Shown: positions 1 to 7,607 of the stretch, in pieces
Layout: the number at the start of each line of letters is the position of its first letter
How positions within the stretch are numbered: the stretch's first letter is position 1
Origin: Bacteroidales bacterium
Lineage (GTDB): Bacteria > Bacteroidota > Bacteroidia > Bacteroidales > UBA932
Reading direction: 5' to 3'
Assembly (NCBI GenBank): GCA_022648685.1
Contig: JALCMW010000001.1
Coordinates: forward strand, 512,992 to 576,991
Length of the DNA: 64,000 bases
The notes under the pieces: model-generated
What the model saw: only the letters and a program-made list of their open reading frames with translations
Told to the model about the DNA's origin: nothing
The model's database searches: none
Made by a program: the position numbers and the translations under genes

Positions 1-333
1 GATTCCTTTCCCTCTTTGACCTTTGTGAGTTGCTATATAAACTAATATATTGTCGGGAATATAATCTGCCATTCCAGTTTTGTTTATCACTACGGCTCCT
101 GAAATTTCCGGTTCAGCAGTGACTCCTTCCGCTATACAATAAGATACCAGTAAGAAGCCGCCTAAGGAACCCTTCTCTTCCAATGCGTAAGCCACGGCTT
201 GTCCTATTTGATATTTCGGATCTCCGTAATCTTCCAGATTGTCAAACAGAAAATCTATTATGGCTTGTCTTTCTTTAGTGTCAGGTTTGTTAGTGTTATC
301 GAATACTTTGATTGTCAGTGTTGTTTGAAGCAT
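1..333 (-). CDS. GNAT-family N-acetyltransferase, N-terminal part (runs off the window)
   Basis: An open frame of 111 codons starts with ATG at 333 and continues past the left edge. The last visible residues read ILVYIATHKGQRGKGI, which fits the acetyl-CoA binding motif A of GNAT acetyltransferases (a beta-strand followed by Q/R-x-x-G-x-G). The preceding GAVVINKTGMADY segment suits the strand just before it. GNAT enzymes move an acetyl group from acetyl-CoA to an amine; the substrate cannot be told from this fragment. The C-terminal half is outside the window. Confidence 0.7.
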   Translation of the reverse strand, partial: MLQTTLTIKVFDNTNKPDTKERQAIIDFLFDNLEDYGDPKYQIGQAVAYALEEKGSLGGFLLVSYCIAEGVTAEPEISGAVVINKTGMADYIPDNILVYIATHKGQRGKGI

Positions 334-494
334 GAATTTTTATTTGTGTTTATGAATTAATAATTTGATTTATGAATCATGATATCAGTCATATATAATT
401 ATAATTATCGAGAAAAACAAATACGGGAATAGAGAATAAAAACATTTTATCTTTTTTTGTGATAAATCGTTATATTTACTCTATTTAAACGTAG

Positions 495-665
495 AATAAA
501 TCATTTGGTAAGAAGTGTATAATAGAATCCGGTATATCTACTACGGAGACCGATGAAAATTCTTTAGCTACGGACGGAATTCTGAAGCCGGACATATCGA
601 TTCCATACAGTATAGACGCTCTTTCCAAAGGTGATGACAATATTCTGACCGGACTATTTCCATAA
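495..665 (+). pseudogene. Decayed C-terminal fragment resembling an S41 (C-terminal processing) peptidase
   Basis: From 495 to the TAA at 663-665 one frame stays open without an ATG and ends in ATDGILKPDISIPYSIDAL followed by SKGDDNILTGLFP. This resembles the tail of Bacteroidota S41 peptidases, where a 'G-I-x-PDI-x-VPY' segment is followed by 'L-x-G-x-D-x-x-L'. The frame is closed by a stop at 492-494, and no protease core lies upstream, so if the match is real this is a remnant. The call rests on a short motif only. Confidence 0.3.
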
Positions 666-1141
666 TTAATTCTTCTGACAAGTAATCATAAGATTGCCTA
701 TTATTTCAATTGCAAAATGATGTGTACCCACTCTTATGTGATTGGTCAAGTGCCTTTTTGCGCTTGTATGTTTGTTATCTATAGGTATCAGATTTTTTGA
801 GCGTGTTCTGATGAATGCTTTGGGTGATGTCTGGTAATGGTTTTAAGTGTTGTTTCGTGGGATGTTCAGTCTTTATATGAAAACTGTTTATCTTTAGCTC
901 ATCCTTCCGGAAAATGTAATCAGGTAAACTCAAAATAGGGATAATACCTGATCGGTAAACTGATTTCAGTAATTTGGTCTGTTAATTAAATTCCGTAATA
1001 AGGAATTTAGAGTCAACTAATATCAGTTATATCTATAAATACAGTCAATTTTTTTCGGAAACAAGACATTCAAATAGTCAACCTAAATCAGGAAACGACA
1101 TGTCCCATTAGAATGAGGCATAATTTGTAAAAAAGCCTTGA

Positions 1142-1301
1142 GGCGGCCATGCTTCCCAAAGGCTAAGCTGTTAATTATGAGGTATTTATCCCCTTTTCAC
1201 CATGGCCAGCCCCCCCCCCTCAAAATAGCCGACCTGTCCATGCTCGGTAAGAGATAATATAGTCATTCACAGTTACTTAAGTAGTTGGAGGCATGGCCGC
1301 C
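1142..1301. repeat. Inverted repeat around a C10 homopolymer tract
   Basis: The 15-mer GGCGGCCATGCTTCC at 1142-1156 returns in inverted orientation at 1287-1301 with 14 of 15 matching bases. Between them lies an uninterrupted run of ten C (1210-1219). The left arm sits inside a smaller hairpin (AGCCTT 1134-1139 with AAGGCT 1159-1164). No coding function is visible. Homopolymers of this length are prone to slippage, but no gene is obviously controlled by this one. Confidence 0.5.
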
Positions 1302-1844
1302 TTCCGCTAAAAAATGAAGAATTTTTCTTGAAATAGGAACGGACTAATTCCGGGTTGTTCTTTTTTCTCTAAATCCGGGAAACGGACTTTTTCTGATCGT
1401 CCGGGAATATGGAATTTTCGATTGTATAACTTGTGTCTTGCATGCCATATTACAGTAAAATTTTCAACAAACTTTTTCCGGATTCGTGTACATCAAAATT
1501 ACTGATTACACCGGTATTTCAAAGTTACGGATTACATACCGATTACAGGGACAATTCCGGTTGCTATATGAGTAGTCATTGATAAACGACATTTGCTGAT
1601 TAAGTAAAAGGTCAGCGGATGGGAAGTGTGTGTGCGTCGTCATCTTCGATATATGCAACATCAAAGGGAAAAATTTTCGTAAAGATGAATACCCTATTAT
1701 AGAAGAAAGAAAACATGTTCACTTTGGCTGTTATTCCAAAGGGAAACGAATCTACTATTCTCAAGAATATATAATGTGTCTGAAATACGGAGGAAATCAT
1801 GAAAAAGGGTAACAAGTAAAGGGAAAGGCGTAATAGCAATAATC

Positions 1845-1870
1845 GGGGATAGTAAGAGGGGATAGTAAGA
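1845..1870. repeat. Perfect 13-bp tandem duplication
   Basis: GGGGATAGTAAGA occurs twice back to back (1845-1857 and 1858-1870). It lies in non-coding, purine-rich sequence upstream of the candidate invertible promoter. No function is evident. Confidence 0.6.
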
Positions 1871-1994
1871 TTAGTGTTCCGGAAAGGGTACGTAAGCCAT
1901 CTGCTTTTATGAAATGGAGAGGAGCAAGGGCGTGATGGACAGACTTAAATGCAGGAGCACAGAATTAAATAATTTAAAACTAAGCTGAGCTTAA

Positions 1995-2155
1995 GTACAA
2001 AAAATCGTCCGATTAATTGTACTATTTTGCGCAACTTTTTCATTCCGGATAATAAAACGGTATATTCATCACTTATTCAAAGATTTTATCCTTTCCCGTT
2101 CCTTTTTTATATTTTGTTATTATCTTTGCAATTAATCGGACGATTAAACGCAAAG
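1995..2155. promoter_or_regulatory. Candidate invertible promoter element (inverton)
   Basis: A 17-bp sequence AATCGTCCGATTAATTG at 2003-2019 is repeated perfectly in inverted orientation at 2129-2145, enclosing 109 bp. Each copy is itself a dyad, AATCG-TC-CGATT, around an asymmetric two-base centre: TC at 2008-2009 and GA at 2139-2140 on the plus strand. Each dyad is extended by outer arms (GTACAA/TTGTAC at 1995-2022; CTTTGC/GCAAAG at 2124-2155). A palindromic site with a non-palindromic 2-bp centre is the layout of serine-recombinase crossover sites. Bacteroidota are known to invert promoters upstream of surface-structure genes. The enclosed segment has a -7-like box pointing toward the fimbrillin/DGR genes. 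No invertase gene is in the window, so one would have to act in trans. Confidence 0.6.
2121..2128 (+). promoter_or_regulatory. Bacteroidota -7 box inside the invertible segment
   Basis: TATCTTTG matches the TAnnTTTG consensus and is the same octamer used at the rplM and rRNA promoters of this window. It abuts the right inverted repeat, facing the fimbrillin genes. The -33 position (about 2098-2101, GTTC) is a poor match to TTTG, so the promoter may be weak or need an activator. In this orientation the element would be ON. Confidence 0.5.
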
Positions 2156-2657
2156 CAGAGATAGTCCGGAAAAGATACTGATACGGAAAGGGGTGAAAGG
2201 GCGGTACTGACCGATCGTTCAGAGCCTAGGGAGCGAGAGTCGCTGTCGGAAAGATAGGAAACAAAGAAGGGACCTGAAGAAATCGAACCAAGGGGGAATA
2301 GGGGAGATTGCATCACAGCGACCGTGTACCGATTCCGTATCAGTTTTTATAGAATAAATAATATCACGAATCCGATAATGATTCTGCCAATAAGCTGTAG
2401 GGTGCAGTAGGGTGGGGAAGATGGCATGAAACCCGAATGTTAGAGAAGGATGAGATAAAGAGAAAAGAGAAGAGAGAAGACCCCGGCGAAATCCAAGACA
2501 GTGGCAAGGCTAATTCAAGATAAAAGGGGAGAGAGACGGCGGATGAGGCAGCCCTGGGTAAGATAGGAAAAGAGGAATGGGATGATAAAGGAAGTAACAG
2601 GCTAAAAACAAAATAAGTAAATAAATAAGTAAATAAACAAGTAAAACAAACAAGCAA
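2156..2657 (+). other. Purine-rich untranslated leader before the fimbrillin operon
   Basis: About 500 bases separate the candidate promoter from the first fimbrillin start, with no plausible gene. The plus strand is strongly purine-biased (45 of 60 bases in 2221-2280, 44 of 60 in 2461-2520). Open frames on the minus strand here are by-products of that bias. The stretch ends in the 12-bp tandem repeat just before the start codon. Confidence 0.5.
2611..2646 (+). repeat. 12-bp tandem repeat directly upstream of the first fimbrillin start
   Basis: AAATAAGTAAAT occurs twice perfectly (2611-2622, 2623-2634), followed by a 10-of-12 copy AAACAAGTAAAA (2635-2646), ending 11 bases before the ATG at 2658. 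A/T-rich sequence at this position favours translation initiation in Bacteroidota, which rarely use strong Shine-Dalgarno sites. A change in copy number would alter the leader next to the start. Confidence 0.65.
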
Positions 2658-3587
2658 ATGGAAAAGAATTATGTAAAGGTAGCGGCAGCCGTAGCCGTTC
2701 TGGCAGCCGTAGTAATGGGCTGCAGCAAAGTGACGGAAGAGCCAATCGGAGAGGCCTTGAAGGTCAGTGCAAATGTGACGGAGACGAAGAGTGAGATGGC
2801 CAATTTTTCAAGCAGTGTAATCGGCGTGTATGTGGATGATGCGGATGGTGCCTATTCACCTGCTAGTAATTCGACAGCGACAGTGTCGAGCGGATCGACC
2901 GGAGTAGCCACGAGTCCAGCGATCAATATCAACGCAGCGGCAACGGTGTACGGTTATTACCCGGCAAGTGTAGAGGAGCTCAGCAATCCTGACAGTACGA
3001 CAATCAAGAGTATCAGTGTAGTGTCGAGCGACGACTTCGCAGCCACAACGCAGACGGACTATCTGTGGTCTACGCCGGTAAAAGTGAGCAAGAGTGACAG
3101 GACAGCGTCGCTGACGTTCAACCATGCTCTGTCGAAACTGGTGTTCAGTATCAGTCTTGGTAGTGACTATGCGGGAACGGGAGCCATGACGGGGATCAAG
3201 CTGAGCACGAGCAGCGCTACGGGAGAGTTCAAGACAGGGAGCGGGAGCATGAAAATCAAGGACGGCAGCATCAGCGGCCTTAGTGCAACGAAGGAGCTGA
3301 GCTATACGGGAAGCAGGACACTGAGCACGACAGCGACAACAGTGACGGCATTGGTAGCCCCAGCGACCCTGGCAGCCAGTACAGAGGCAGTATCGACAAT
3401 CACGATCACATTGACGATCGACGGGAGCGACTACAGCAACACGTTGCCTGTTTCAACAGTCGCATCCTGGGTTGGAGGATCGAGCTATACGTACAGTATC
3501 GGAGTTGGCAGCGGGTCGTTGAGCATGGGTAGCGTGTCCATCACGGATTGGAGCACAGGCGGCACTACGAGCGTGACGGTAGAATAG
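2658..3587 (+). CDS. Fimbrillin-like lipoprotein (Mfa/FimA type), first gene of the surface operon
   Basis: A 309-residue secreted lipoprotein. The N-terminus has a lysine, a hydrophobic stretch of alternating Ala/Val, and the lipobox VVMGC, so the mature chain should be lipidated at Cys22. The rest is Ser/Thr-rich beta-strand sequence with the features of the Mfa-like fimbrillin family: a 'TVYGYYP' strand near residue 100, the 'LTFNHALSKLVFSI' signature near 150, and a C-terminal 'YTYSIGVG...SITDW' segment. In type V pili such subunits travel as lipoproteins and polymerise after proteolytic removal of the N-terminal part. Codon use is unusually purine-rich. It heads a three-gene collinear set ending in the DGR target, so a stalk or anchor role is inferred. 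Confidence 0.75.
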   Translation: MEKNYVKVAAAVAVLAAVVMGCSKVTEEPIGEALKVSANVTETKSEMANFSSSVIGVYVDDADGAYSPASNSTATVSSGSTGVATSPAININAAATVYGYYPASVEELSNPDSTTIKSISVVSSDDFAATTQTDYLWSTPVKVSKSDRTASLTFNHALSKLVFSISLGSDYAGTGAMTGIKLSTSSATGEFKTGSGSMKIKDGSISGLSATKELSYTGSRTLSTTATTVTALVAPATLAASTEAVSTITITLTIDGSDYSNTLPVSTVASWVGGSSYTYSIGVGSGSLSMGSVSITDWSTGGTTSVTVE

Positions 3588-3819
3588 TATATAGTATAGA
3601 GTCTGGGAAAATGCCGTCAGTTGCGAGCAAGCGTTACACTACGATAAATACTCTGAACACTTTTCAGGGCTGACAATAAAGAGGTGAGCGGCTTGTAATC
3701 CAAAGGTAGAGGATTAAGCAGGGGATTGGGAATTGATGACATCGGAGTCGGAGAAGGAGAGAGAGTGGTCCAACTATCTCTTCTGACGGATATAAGGGAA
3801 AGACGATAAATGGAAAAAA

Positions 3820-4857
3820 ATGCGAAAGAGGAAGCTTAAAATAAGAGGATCCGGGAGTTCAATCCTGGGCGTAGCAGGAGCTGTGCTTATCCTGTCGACG
3901 CTGCCAGTTGGTTGCGGTCATGAAAAAGGCCAGAAAGCTGAGCTGATCCCGTTGGAGATCGAGGCGAGTGTAGAGGAGTTGGGAGAGAGGGTGAAGTCAG
4001 CAGTCAGCGGGACTAGTTTCGCGGATTCGAACACGATCAACGTGTTCGTTAAGGGAGCGAGCTATGATTCGTTGGTCACGAGGTATACCAAGATGAGTGG
4101 CGGATGGACAGTGACCTCAGAGGGAAGCATCACGTTAAGCGAGAATGCAGCGGAAGTGTATGCAAGCTACCCTGTGGTGGAGGAGAAGGACAGTGTTGGG
4201 ATGACGAAGAGTGTAACACCGAGTGTGGGAAGTCTGAGCATCCCTGTAACGATCCGGAACCCCCAGCGGTTTGACGGAGCAGAACAGTCTGACTATATGT
4301 ATGCGTTGTCAAGTGAGCGGAACCGGATGCCGTATAGGTCAGCGGAAGTGAATAGGGATAGCAATACGGCAACGTTGGTGTTTATGCACGGTCTGAGCGA
4401 GTTGACGTTCAATCTGAAGGCGACAGGCTATGAAGGAAAGGAAGTGTATGTGACGGAGATCCGGTTGGAGAAGGGAGAAGAGGGGTTCGAATGGGGCGAA
4501 GGGCGAATGAGTCTTGAGGCCTCCCCGGAGAGTCGTTTCGAGTTGTTGAAGAGTGGCCGGGAGCTGTACTTCAACGGGATAAGGAAGTTGAGCAGCGAGA
4601 CGGAGAGTATCAGCGGATTGGTCGTCCCGACGGGAGCGGAAGGTATCGGAGTGGAGTTGCATCTGGTGATCGACGGAGAGCCGAAGATCATGTACGGGAG
4701 GTTACCTGTTGGAAGCGGCAGTGTTACGATCGGGGAGTGGGAGTCCGGGATAGACTACGAGTACGGTATAGAGTTGAAGAGTGGCGCCTTGTCGTTCGAT
4801 AGTGTTAGTATCAATGCATGGCGTAGAGTGGATGTCGGAGAGATAACGGTTGAGTAA
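3820..4857 (+). CDS. Fimbrillin-like lipoprotein, second gene
   Basis: A 345-residue lipoprotein with a basic start (MRKRKLKIR), a hydrophobic segment and the lipobox LPVGC (Cys32). The body follows the fimbrillin-like pattern: 'VYASYPV' near residue 110, 'LVFMHGLSELTFNL' near 190, a 'GLVVPTG' strand near 268, and a closing 'YEYGIELKSG...VSINAW' segment, parallel to the gene before it. It is probably a paralogous pilus subunit. It lies 232 bases after the first gene in purine-rich spacer without a visible terminator, so co-transcription is plausible. The plus strand is about 70% purine (42 of 60 bases in 3961-4020). Confidence 0.7.
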   Translation: MRKRKLKIRGSGSSILGVAGAVLILSTLPVGCGHEKGQKAELIPLEIEASVEELGERVKSAVSGTSFADSNTINVFVKGASYDSLVTRYTKMSGGWTVTSEGSITLSENAAEVYASYPVVEEKDSVGMTKSVTPSVGSLSIPVTIRNPQRFDGAEQSDYMYALSSERNRMPYRSAEVNRDSNTATLVFMHGLSELTFNLKATGYEGKEVYVTEIRLEKGEEGFEWGEGRMSLEASPESRFELLKSGRELYFNGIRKLSSETESISGLVVPTGAEGIGVELHLVIDGEPKIMYGRLPVGSGSVTIGEWESGIDYEYGIELKSGALSFDSVSINAWRRVDVGEITVE

Positions 4858-5195
4858 GTGGAAAAGGAAGAGTATGACCATACATTAAAGCATAGTAAAG
4901 AGAGTTGCGTAAAGAGGAGGAGCGACTAAGAGTCTAACAAAGAGACAAGAATCGCAAAAGGAAAATTCTTGTAAGTCGCACACGTTGAGTGGGTGTAAGA
5001 GTAGGAAGAGCAAAATAGAAAATATAGAGAGAAGCAGTAAGAGGAGAGGAGAATAGTATAGAAGAAAGAGTCAAAAGAGAGATGATCAATAATAGGGGAA
5101 AAGGAAAGGAAGAGCAAGCAGAGCAAGTCGGTAGATTGCAGCTCGGCGGAAAGATGCACGAGATAGGCCTCGGGCTACTGTTGGGCCGTGATCTA

Positions 5196-5340
5196 TTGTT
5201 AGGTATCAGGCAATTGTTACGAAGATCCTTTCAGCATAGCCGTGCCAATTTGTTAGGCGTCAGAGGATTGTTATGTAGAGTCTTTCAGCAGAGTCGAGTA
5301 CATCTGCCAGGCAATATTGGCTTGTTGAGTCGAATGCATT
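5196..5340 (+). repeat. 54-bp degenerate tandem repeats upstream of the DGR target start
   Basis: Two 54-bp units (5196-5249 and 5250-5303), both beginning TTGTTAGG and sharing CTTTCAGCA, are followed by a partial third unit from 5304. The period equals 18 codons, and the frame stays open from an ATG at 5082 into the target lipoprotein. If translated, it would give repeated LLGxRxLLxRxFQxSR peptides ahead of a normal lipoprotein signal. I read it as leader sequence or an N-terminal extension, not part of the mature protein. Confidence 0.5.
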
Positions 5341-5357
5341 TGTTTTGTGGCAGGGGC

Positions 5358-7511
5358 ATGTTGCGCAGTGCCTTTGTAATGTGCAGTGTAGTGTTAATGA
5401 TAAGTTTGCAGTCGTGTGAGAAGGAAGCGGGTGTAGTTGTCAATGGCGGAGCCGGTTCAGGTACTGGCGGGACGACACCGACAGAAGAGGAAGCGACGGG
5501 CTCACCGTTGACAATCGGAAGAGTAACGATAGGAGGAGTCGAGATAAATGGGATAAGTGTCGAAGGCGTAGAAACAGGATGGCCGACGACCGGTGGGAAA
5601 GTAAAAAGAGGATTGGCTATCGTAGGTACTGGAACGAAATTGACAGGAGAATCGATAGTGAAAGATATATCAACTACCACTACCACGAGTGAATCAATTG
5701 CAACAGGTGGATCAGTGACAGCCGGAGTATCGATGGAAACGGGGAAATCAACGACCAAGGGAGGATCAATGTCAAAATGTAAATTGATAAGTGCAAAAGG
5801 CTCGCTGACAGCAAGAGGATCAAAAACAACGACTGCATCGATGAGCAAGGGAATAGGAATCTTCAGACAGACGGCGACTGGTTATAGCGGGGAGCGAAAT
5901 AATGTAGAGTATACAAACGGGGGTAGCGGCTGGGGAGTAGCTACGGGGCAGAAGGCAGTATACCTTACAAAGCAAAGTGCGACATTGAGTGTCTACTACC
6001 CGTATGATTCCAATTGCAGTGATGGAAAGAAAAGTATGAGTTCATGCCTGTCGAGTGAAACTACTGACCTGTGTTATGAGAAGGGAGTAAGTGCAAAGGA
6101 AGGAACAGCGGTAACATTCAATCTTGGACACGCTTATGCAAGAGTAGAATTTGTGTTCAGCCGGGCTGAAGCGTATGAGGGAAACTGTGCCATCAGCGGG
6201 ATCGGGATCAGCGACAGTAACGGAAAGCTAGTCAGAAGAGCCAGCCTAGACCTTAAGAGCGGCCAAATGAGTGGTCAGAGTTACGGGAGTGTAAGTGTAA
6301 ATCCGGGAATCAGCGGAATCAGTACAGGGAACAGTACTACGGTGGAAGTGCTGATGGTCCCGACGACAGGACTGGGAACAATGACTTTGAGATTCACAGT
6401 GGATGGAAGCGAAAAGACTGCGACGGTGACGAGCATCAGCGAACTGAAGGGCGGTAAGTCATATAAGATCAATGTGGAGATTAGTGCTGCTGAAAAGGTG
6501 GAGACTGCGAATTGTTATCTTGTAGCACCGACTAAGAGTATAACAGTGCCTGTAACGGTGATGGGTAATGGCGGAGCAACGGCCGGGACAGTTCCGAGCC
6601 TGATTCCGAGTACGAGTATCAATCCTGCGTCGGTAGGGATCGTTTGGGAGACGGCAAAGGGCCTCATAACATTAGGAAGTTTAAGTAATGGCGAAGTGAC
6701 GGTAACAGCGGGGAGCAGTGCTGGAAATGCAGTGATAGCGGCATACAGCGGAGCCAGCCAGACAGGTACCATTCTTTGGTCCTGGCATATTTGGGTAACC
6801 GACTACGATCCGGAGACAAAGACCAACGGCACGACCTATACATCTACCAATGCAGCGTCCGTATCCTATACGTGGATGGACCGTAATCTAGGGGCCACCG
6901 GTACATCTTATTCCGCCGACAATAATATTTTGCATTACCAGTGGGGGCGTAAGGATCCATTTCCGTACACTACCGTTGTGGGATCATCTACAACGGTGGA
7001 TGTATCATCTTCTTATGCATCGATACATACTATCGATAACAGTATCCAGCATCCGTTCACTTTCATCAAAGGTTCAAGCGATTGGCTTTCATCTCCAGAT
7101 GGCAGTCTCTGGGGAGGTTCCGATCTTTCTTCGCCTGATACCAAAACCATCTTCGATCCATGCCCTGTCGGTTGGCGTGTACCTGCTTATAACGGAAGTT
7201 CTACCGCCAGCTCCGCCTCACCATGGAGTTGTATAACTACATCGTTATACGTAGCATGGGGCAGTAGTACAGGATCATTTGCAAATAACGGCGCTACAAT
7301 TACTTCAATAGAAAGCTCTTTCTGGCCGGCTGCCGGCTATCGGTACTGCAGCAATGGGTCTCTCAGCAACGTGGGTTCCAACGGCTACTACTGGTCTGCT
7401 TCGCCGGGCTCGAGTTGCGGGTACAGCCTGTACTTCTACAGTAGTAGCGTGTTTCCGGCGAACAACTACTACCGGGCGAACGGCTTTTCGGTACGGTGTG
7501 TCCAAGAATAA
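5358..7511 (+). CDS. DGR target: fimbrillin-like lipoprotein with a C-terminal variable C-type-lectin-like domain
   Basis: A surface lipoprotein of 717 residues from ATG 5358, chosen because it gives a clean signal peptide ending in the lipobox LQSC; an in-frame ATG at 5082 would add 92 repetitive residues. Residues 25-170 are low-complexity Gly/Ser/Thr sequence, likely a stalk. Residues 170-380 look fimbrillin-like ('VFNLGHAYARVEFVF'-type strand, 'MVPTTGLGTMTLRF'). From about 465 comes a FISUMP/C-type-lectin-like module ('ILWSWHIW', 'WMDRNLGA' near 504, 'FDPCPVGWRVP' near 599). The last 60 residues, ending GFSVRCVQE, are the variable repeat. DGR targets usually carry such a fold and display randomised side chains for binding, so a pilus-tip or surface adhesin is inferred. 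Base composition changes abruptly near 6770, inside the gene. Confidence 0.85.
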   Translation: MLRSAFVMCSVVLMISLQSCEKEAGVVVNGGAGSGTGGTTPTEEEATGSPLTIGRVTIGGVEINGISVEGVETGWPTTGGKVKRGLAIVGTGTKLTGESIVKDISTTTTTSESIATGGSVTAGVSMETGKSTTKGGSMSKCKLISAKGSLTARGSKTTTASMSKGIGIFRQTATGYSGERNNVEYTNGGSGWGVATGQKAVYLTKQSATLSVYYPYDSNCSDGKKSMSSCLSSETTDLCYEKGVSAKEGTAVTFNLGHAYARVEFVFSRAEAYEGNCAISGIGISDSNGKLVRRASLDLKSGQMSGQSYGSVSVNPGISGISTGNSTTVEVLMVPTTGLGTMTLRFTVDGSEKTATVTSISELKGGKSYKINVEISAAEKVETANCYLVAPTKSITVPVTVMGNGGATAGTVPSLIPSTSINPASVGIVWETAKGLITLGSLSNGEVTVTAGSSAGNAVIAAYSGASQTGTILWSWHIWVTDYDPETKTNGTTYTSTNAASVSYTWMDRNLGATGTSYSADNNILHYQWGRKDPFPYTTVVGSSTTVDVSSSYASIHTIDNSIQHPFTFIKGSSDWLSSPDGSLWGGSDLSSPDTKTIFDPCPVGWRVPAYNGSSTASSASPWSCITTSLYVAWGSSTGSFANNGATITSIESSFWPAAGYRYCSNGSLSNVGSNGYYWSASPGSSCGYSLYFYSSSVFPANNYYRANGFSVRCVQE
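7327..7506 (+). repeat. DGR variable repeat (VR)
   Basis: This 180-bp segment aligns without gaps to the template repeat 1369 bases downstream. It differs at 14 positions: 7344, 7348, 7366, 7386, 7407, 7408, 7417, 7426, 7431, 7437, 7447, 7453, 7467 and 7470. At each the TR base is A; seven became T and seven G. None of the 135 non-A positions differ. The protein changes 13 residues, mostly Asn to Tyr, Ser or Gly and Tyr to Cys or Phe. The last 36 bases (7471-7506) are unchanged and act as the likely initiation-of-mutagenic-homing region. Homology stops two codons before the stop codon. Confidence 0.95.
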
Positions 7512-7514
7512 TTA

Positions 7515-7593
7515 GGGGCCTTTATTGGCCCCGTATTCGATTTATTGCTCCCGGCATTTAAAGCCGGGAGCGTTAGGTCGCCTTTGGCGACCT
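7515..7593 (+). promoter_or_regulatory. Three consecutive hairpins just downstream of VR
   Basis: Hairpin 1 is GGGGCC/GGCCCC (7515-7520, 7527-7532). Hairpin 2 is GCTCCCGGC/GCCGGGAGC (7547-7555, 7563-7571). Hairpin 3 is AGGTCGCC/GGCGACCT (7575-7582, 7586-7593). All stems are perfect. None is followed by a T-tract on the plus strand, so they are poor intrinsic terminators. In the Bordetella phage DGR a hairpin/cruciform a few bases after VR is needed for efficient homing; hairpin 1 begins 8 bases after VR ends and is the best candidate for that role. The others may stabilise the upstream mRNA. Confidence 0.6.
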
Positions 7594-7607
7594 CAAAAAA
7601 ATATTAA

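Larger units (their letters stand above)
666..1994. other. Long stretch with no convincing gene
   Basis: No frame here looks like a real protein: the open frames are short and of odd composition. The stretch holds a 24-base hairpin (987-994 with 1002-1009), short repeats of the form TTACnGATTACA near 1495-1550, the C10 tract with flanking inverted repeat listed separately, and a 13-bp tandem duplication at 1845-1870. It separates the acetyltransferase from the fimbrillin/DGR block and may be a site of past rearrangement. Confidence 0.5.

Noticed and set aside
1612..1839. Overlapping short frames on both strands near 1612-1839
   Set aside because: No family resemblance, no start context and no neighbours in the same direction; treated as non-coding.
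2364..2657. 97-codon minus-strand frame before the fimbrillin operon
   Set aside because: Its Leu/Ser/Phe/Pro composition is a by-product of the purine-rich plus strand; no start context, no domain.
5285..5848. 187-codon open frame on the minus strand inside the DGR target
   Set aside because: It lies opposite a strongly supported gene and its Val/Pro/Ile/Thr composition simply mirrors the low-complexity Gly/Ser/Thr sense codons.
7515..7593. The three hairpins after VR as intrinsic terminators
   Set aside because: None is followed by a T-tract on the plus strand; a structural or DGR-targeting role fits better.
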